Shown here piece by piece: positions 58,998 through 64,000 of a stretch of DNA of 64,000 nucleotides. The notes below the pieces were generated by a model. It saw only the letters and a program-made list of their open reading frames with translations, was not told the DNA's origin and did not search any database. Every line of letters starts with the position of its first letter. Position 1 is the stretch's first letter. The stretch spans positions 318,403 to 382,402 of the forward strand of contig LSRX01000061.1 of NCBI GenBank assembly GCA_001939145.1, written 5' to 3'. Position numbers and translations under genes: made by a program. Origin of the DNA: Symbiodinium microadriaticum (taxonomy: Eukaryota > Sar > Dinophyceae > Suessiales > Symbiodiniaceae).

Positions 58998-59161
58998 GTG
59001 TGTNNNNNNNNNNNNNNNNNNNNNNNNNNNNNNNNNNNNNNNNNNNNNNNNNNNNNNNNNNNNNNNNNNNNNNNNNNNNNNNNNNNNNNNNNNNNNNNNN
59101 NNNNNNNNNNNNNNNNNNNNNNNNNNNNTACTTACTAACTACTTACTAACTACTTACTAAC

Positions 59162-59205
<44 letters not shown>

Positions 59206-59212
59206 ACCTTAC

Positions 59213-59296
<84 letters not shown>
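58930..59296 (+). repeat. (TATG)n and (TTAC)n tetranucleotide arrays around a gap
   Basis: TATG repeats to 58990, a lattice A7, a 125-N gap, then TTAC repeats with occasional TTACTAAC variants from 59129 to 59296. The assembly has evidently broken in simple sequence. Confidence 0.95.
59004..59128. other. Assembly gap of 125 N
   Basis: It marks the right end of the block carrying the A7 lattice. No lattice A7 is seen in 59129-64000, where the single A7 at 63129 is isolated. Confidence 0.98.
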
Positions 59297-59297
<1 letters not shown>

Positions 59298-60229
59298 GAT
59301 ACTTGCATACTTGTGTACTTATATATTTGCATGTACTTACATCTGCTTACATAAGTACATACTTACATGCATACATACCCACAAATTTACATAGACATGC
59401 GGGTTCGCACGAAGCGGATATCGGAACTCCGCCGCCATCTGAAGGAGTCGTTGGTCCTTTTCGACCGCGCAGGGGTGCCATCTTTGAATCTGGGGGGCTG
59501 AGGGCGAACATTTTCGGAGGTTTTGAGGTCGCGCTTCGGGTTAGGGTTTAGGGTTCAGTTGGGGGATGACCGTTGTGGGCTGGAGTGGGCCATGAGCTAC
59601 GGCTGATGTCGCAGAAGGGCTCCGGGATTCTGGCGAATGATATTTGCTTTGCTGCTGGAAAGAGTCTGCGTACCACTGGGAGGATCCGGGGGTGAGATTC
59701 TGAATCCAAGTATTTGGGCAGAAGCAGGAGGAGATCTCCCTCTCGGAGATCCGCGCATAACATCCGGAAGCTTCAAGGAACCAGTCTGGTACTACGTATG
59801 CGGAGACAGGAAAGCATAACAGAGCTTATGAAGCTTCCCTTCCCAGATGCTCCAAACCTGGAGTGCAACACAATGAGTCTGTAGTACGAGATCCTTGATA
59901 AGGAGAATTGGGTGTCTCGGGCTGCGCATTGGCAAACCACAGCTCTGCGTTCCCAGACCTCGTTTCGAAGAGCTCTAAACAGCTTTTCGTTTTCGGGTGC
60001 AGTGGCTGGCAGCACTTTAAAGCGGTAGACCACCGTGAAGCCCCGATTCAATTAGCTCGCTCTCGCTCCAACTGCCACCTGCCACAGGCGTTGCCCCACC
60101 TGGCGTTGCAGCTTCCGGTACCTCCTAAGGAGCAGCTACCTAACGAGGCCAGGACGCTGTCAGGTTTACGAGGACTGAGTGGGTTTCGGTTCTTGAGCGC
60201 CGAAGGATTCCAAAAGCCTGAAAATGTAG
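59297..60229. other. Intergenic DNA with TTTAGGG words
   Basis: GGGTTAGGGTTTAGGGTT at about 59537-59555. Frames of 60-110 codons overlap on both strands without recognisable features. Confidence 0.5.
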
Positions 60230-61510
60230 GAAAGGTCTAGGCCGAGGTTACACGACCCACCTGGAGGTCCTCTAGTTGCTTGGCGCCAGTGTAGTAGGCC
60301 AATCCAGGTTGAGGATATGGGCCGGGCAAGCAAAACGGGTTGTGCAGAGCCTGACCAGGTCTACGACGATGCTTTGCGGCGCTTGGTGCACTACCCATCA
60401 GCCTTGGTTGCAGTCCCTCGGATTCAGGAACGGTGCTGCTCCTGTGGCTTGCAAACCGAGGCCTGCAGGATAGCAATATCTCACAATTTTTTAGTGCGCA
60501 GCTGTCCATTTGGTTCGGGATTGTCACTATGCTCGCTCCATTGCGAAGCCGTCGGTTTTGGAACCCGGAACTTCGAACTCTTGAAGAAACTCTTGTATCT
60601 CCAGGGGCACAAGCTGAATGCTACCTCCCAGCCCTTCTGGAGATTTCAGGTGCTGGCTTACTGGCCGAGCGACATTTTTTCGACCAGCGACCTTCAGGCA
60701 AAGACAGGGTTCGCTGACATGCTTCGAAGCCTCGATTCTACCAACTGTAATAGGTGACTTCGTTTAATTTTGATATCGCAAGGATCACGAAACACCATTG
60801 AAAGTCACGACTGGCGCATGCGTCCTGGTGCTACCTGTTTTGCCGGTGCTGTCGGCCATGCAGTGTATGAGGCTGTGACAGGCCAGCATTTGGCTGAAAC
60901 ACGCACCCTCACGGCTGCTTCCTGCAGCCACAGGCAGTCCAGTGCGCACTTGGTAAAAGACCCGTTGTCTTGTCATCCGGCAATCCGGTATTTCCGACGT
61001 CGTGCTACCATTATTCACATGTTCCGGCTACATCGCCGTGCATCATTCATGATCAGGCTTTGACCACCCCCGTCCAGGCTATCTTGCGCAAAGATGCTCC
61101 TTCCTTTACGAGCTCGACAGAGCTTTCGCAGGACGACCAACTGTACCTCATCAGGTTTTGGATTTCTCGCATTGTACGATGTTCGGAGTGTACTGTGGTG
61201 GCTCTACGATGCGAGCCTCCAGGGTGCAGATACGCGGTTCTACAGAAGAGGAACGGAAGAAGCCAAGGGAATGTGCGAGTGTAGGTCACAACCCTGCTCT
61301 GTGGAAGTTGATGGCACGTGTTGAGAGATGTTCCACATCTTCAATGCGACGGGTGCTTTGCTTTCAGCCGCTTTTGTCCTTTTTCGCTCAGACGAGGACG
61401 ACCGCTGTCGTGCAGAAGCTCTGGCGCGGCTGTCGGAGAACACTGACCCTGACCTGGCTGTGGAGCTGCGCCTTGGACGACCTGGTAATAGGCCATCAGG
61501 GTATAGGTAG
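60230..61510 (+). pseudogene. 427-codon frame broken only by TGA, unrecognised
   Basis: One frame runs from after TAG (60227) to TAG (61508) with three TGA (60755, 61061, 61322) and no other stop. The first part has an ATG at 60317 and 146 codons with G/C-leaning third positions. It has a Cys cluster (ERCCSCGLQTEAC) and protein-like text throughout. The last part (61328-61507) has strong coding bias (SDEDDRCRAEALARLSENTD) and ends near CCTG|GTAATA, a possible donor. Between 61.1 and 61.3 kb other frames look equally good, so introns may change the frame. It could be a spliced gene, a pseudogene with CGA-to-TGA decay, or TGA read as sense. No family recognised. Confidence 0.33.
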
Positions 61511-62141
61511 ACTGTGACTGTAGCCGTCTTGGGCTACAAGTAATCCCGATTGTATATAAACCCAGGGCTTAAGCTTTAGTTGCTCTGGGATACTGGACAA
61601 GTAGACTAAGTAGACATAGCCGCTCCCTTGCACGCAGCCGCGCTTTGCGAGCTGATTCCCTTCTAGCCGTGCCTTTGTTCGGATGCTTCAACTGCAAGTT
61701 CGATGAGCCTTACTGGTTTAGGGTTCAGCAGAATCATGGGTTATGACTCCCCTGAAACTCCGTAGACCCTAAACCCTGCAACCCGACATGATTCCCTGCA
61801 AACTCCGCTGTCTGAAGATACAATGCAGATACAAGTTTTGATGATATAACAAGATGGTATAGAAGAATACTAGTTTAACACAATATGTATTGTAATCGAA
61901 CATGTGGAAGAAACTGTAGTATAATATGTAGTACAATGAATAAATAAATAACAAATAAACAAATAGATAAATAGATAAATAAATAAATAGATACATAAAT
62001 AAGTAAATAAATAGATAAATAAAAAATATATATATATATATATATATATGTGGTCGCCCCCCCCAGCCATGACAGACCATGACCTTTCATGCCCGTCCCC
62101 AGGCATGATCTGTCAACTCAATTCCAAAAAATTCAAAATTC
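61511..62141. other. Intergenic DNA with (AATA)n/(TA)n simple sequence
   Basis: AAATAAATAGATA repeats at about 61935-62022 pass into (AT)n to 62049 and a C8 run at 62057. The rest is unremarkable. Confidence 0.6.
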
Positions 62142-62440
62142 CTCCCCTAACTTTTCAGTACTGTCAAAGTTCCTCTCCCTAACTTTCCACTAATTCCAAC
62201 TTTCCGAAACGGTTTTTGATTTGCTGAAAGTTAGGGGGAGTACTTTTGGAAAATTTGGAAATTCGCAACAATTGAAGTGGTGTTTTTGTGTGGAAAGTCC
62301 TCCAAAGCAAACCCTCCCTTTCGGCTCGGGAATGGGGGGGGTTTGCTTTTGGGGGGGTTGGGAGCAGTCCGGAAAGTCCTCCAAAGCAAAGCACCCCTTT
62401 CGGCTCGAGAATGGGGGTTTGCTTTGGAGGGGTGGGAAGC
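62142..62440. repeat. Cluster of three hairpin-forming repeats
   Basis: CTCC(C)CTAACTTT occurs twice (62142, 62175) and is answered by GAAAGTTAGGGGGAG at 62226-62240. Next come two copies, 79 bases apart, of a unit starting GGAAAGTCCTCCAAAGC (62292, 62371). Each can fold, because CCTCCAAAGCAAA at 62378-62390 is matched perfectly by TTTGCTTTGGAGG at 62418-62430. This looks like a foldback (MITE-like) insertion with an internal duplication. No target-site duplication was identified. Confidence 0.75.
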
Positions 62441-63472
62441 AGGCTCACAGCCGCCCCATTGGCGTAAGCAACCTGACCTGTTAGCAATCTATTTGTAGAC
62501 TAAGCACGAAAATGTTTTAATCAGCATTTCGCGTCAGCGACTGGTCAGTCAATGCACATCGAAACTCTCTCACAACCTCTGTGCCTGATAACTGCGATCT
62601 GGTTTGGCTTCGCTGTTCGTCGTCATTGCCGCTACGCTCACTTGTGCGCGCCTGGCGCGTGCGTCCTGAGTACATGGTGTTTTTGATTGTTGATAGATCT
62701 AGCTACTTACATACGATCAGTTTAAGATTGGTGCAAGTTGCCGTGCTTTTCCTTAGGGTTTGAATGTCACAGGAGCCGATGTTGGCCGAGTCACCTGCCA
62801 GGAACACACTGTTTGTGTACCGCAGTCCGTCATAGTAGGCGGTGAGTCTATCTATCTACATAAATAAATAAATATTTATTTGTTCATATATATTTATTTA
62901 TTTATTTATTTATTTATACTTATCATATGTAATATAATAGTTAATATAATGCAATGCCATATGATATAGTGTAAAATAATTTAGTATAACATAGTTTAAT
63001 GTACAAAGAAAAAGTTAAACAGCAAAAACATGATATACTGTAATACAACATAATATCTAGCATAATCTGTATTATAGAATGTAATATAACAGTATTCTAT
63101 TATTGTATATTTCATATTCAATCATACGAAAAAAATGTAATAAGAGATAACATGACAGCTGCTGTCCACAAAGGCTTTTGAAGCTCGGGAGCTCCGAGGC
63201 CTCTATGGGTTCAGGGTTCCGCTAAGATATTCCTTGTCCTTCAAGGGTTCAGTGAAAGGGTTCCTTGAAGGCTTCCTTTAGAGGGTTTTGGGGTTCCTCT
63301 AAGAGTTTCTATATGGGTTTAAGGCTCCTTTAAGGTTCCTTGACTCGGTTTAGGTTTCCTTTACGGGTTTAGGCTTCCTTTAAGGACATGTTCCTTTGGC
63401 CCAATCTTGTTTGGGGGAGCTTCTTAGAGCTGTGGTTTGGGTTTAGGTGTTTCGGGAGATTCTTAGAAAGTA
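62441..63472. other. Intergenic, AT-rich block and decayed TTTAGG/TTCCTTTA text
   Basis: TAAA/TTTA repeats at 62860-62920 are partly inverted relative to each other. About 62925-63135 is very AT-rich. A repetitive GGGTTTAGGTTCCTTTA-like stretch covers 63215-63390. Confidence 0.6.
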
Positions 63473-63604
63473 GGGTGCCTTATCTTGGGTCCTCAAATCC
63501 AGGTTGGGCTCCTACATTTGCTGAAGCTCGAGACTCACGTAGGCAAATGCTGGTTCCTATCTACGGTCCTCTGTCTGACATTGAGGACCCGCAAATAGGC
63601 ACCC
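63473..63604. repeat. 132-nt imperfect hairpin
   Basis: GGGTGCCT...GGGTCCTCAA (63473-63496) pairs with TTGAGGACCC...AGGCACCC (63581-63604), with a few mismatches in the middle. The loop contains a second inverted pair, CATTTGC and GCAAATG. It is comparable in size to the hairpins at 34567 and 45272 but differs in sequence. Confidence 0.7.
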
Positions 63605-63701
63605 AGTTCCCAATTTGGAGGAGTACTGTACCTTTTTACGATTTGCGGCACCCACGATTCGAAAGCCCCACCTGCCAAGAGAGCCATGAGGTTTAGATCC
63701 C

Positions 63702-63884
63702 ATGGATGAGAAGACCCGCGTTGAACTTGTGTTGTTCTTTCCCTTAACTACCCGGCCTTACCCTGGGCAGGTTTTCAAGATGGTGCGCCGGCTGATCTCT
63801 GCCGGGCATGACCCCGCGAAATGGTTGTTGCCAAAGTTGCAGCAGTTCTTCGAGGCTTGCGGCCACCTGCGCTCAAGTAATTGA
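63702..63884 (+). CDS. Exon-like 60-codon frame, unrecognised
   Basis: An ATG at 63702 opens 60 codons ending TGA. From 63770 (after a CCTGGGCAG acceptor-like word) third positions are mostly G or C, and the residues (VRRLISAGHDPAKWLLPKLQ, then QFFEACGHL) look like an amphipathic helical protein segment. The true exon may begin at 63771 and not at the ATG. The locus may extend past the window edge. No family recognised. Confidence 0.33.
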   Translation: MDEKTRVELVLFFPLTTRPYPGQVFKMVRRLISAGHDPAKWLLPKLQQFFEACGHLRSSN

Positions 63885-64000
63885 GGTGTAAATGCTGGAC
63901 TGCAGGTACCTGCAGTGGCAATGTCAGAGTCCTGCTGAGATTCACAACTTGTGTGCAACTCTTTCTTCTGTGTGATCCGTGTAGTGTTCTCGGGCAATCT

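Noticed and set aside
1..64000. tRNA, rRNA or CRISPR elements
   Set aside because: I looked for T-loop-like GTTCGAATC words, conserved rRNA words and evenly spaced direct repeats with unique spacers. None was found. The 60-base A7 lattice is not a CRISPR array, because its repeat is a 7-base homopolymer.

Overview
The window reads as gene-poor nuclear DNA of a eukaryote. I found no operons, rRNA, tRNA, CRISPR or insertion sequences. Three things suggest an alga or alveolate, with a dinoflagellate-like genome as my best guess (inference, moderate to low confidence). First, telomere-like TTTAGGG/CCCTAAA words, many of them decayed, are scattered on both strands. Second, there are many microsatellites and homopolymer C/G tracts. 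Third, the coding-like blocks are short and GC-rich at third positions, and some are flanked by GT...AG-like junctions. No complete, confidently named gene is visible. Layout: 1-23874 is intergenic DNA with microsatellites, two single-N joins (7251, 10402), one 68-nt hairpin, two acidic trinucleotide patches (14.2 and 19.4 kb) and two coding-like stretches (15.1-16.2 and 22.8-23.9 kb). A 9-N gap follows at 23875-23883. From 23884 to 59003 lies one block that carries a striking artefact-like signal. Seven-base A runs recur on a 60-base lattice (about 136 by hand count, against about four off-lattice runs). The lattice stops at the 125-N gap at 59004-59128. This block also holds the best coding candidates: a J-domain-like fragment followed by a lysine-rich stretch (26.0-27.1 kb), a minus-strand set of exon-like frames (32.7-34.1 kb), a multi-exon candidate with an EF-hand-like loop (40.9-42.1 kb) and a 143-codon frame at 46.9 kb. 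From 59129 to the end there is a (TTAC)n tract, a 427-codon frame broken only by TGA (60.2-61.5 kb), a hairpin cluster (62.1-62.4 kb), another hairpin (63.5 kb) and a short exon-like frame (63.7 kb). The most important observation is the A7 lattice. Two near-repeats (38.3 and 49.7 kb) each contain one copy with A7 and one copy with seven ordinary bases at the same place, so the A runs replace sequence and do not insert into it. At three of the four places where the lattice changes phase, a local tandem near-repeat has an offset equal to the phase change modulo 60 (75, 29 and 64 bases). I read this as data corruption on 60-column lines or 60-base units, followed by assembly duplication, and not as biology. 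It matters because it has overwritten roughly 950 bases. No set of genes can be said to work together here.
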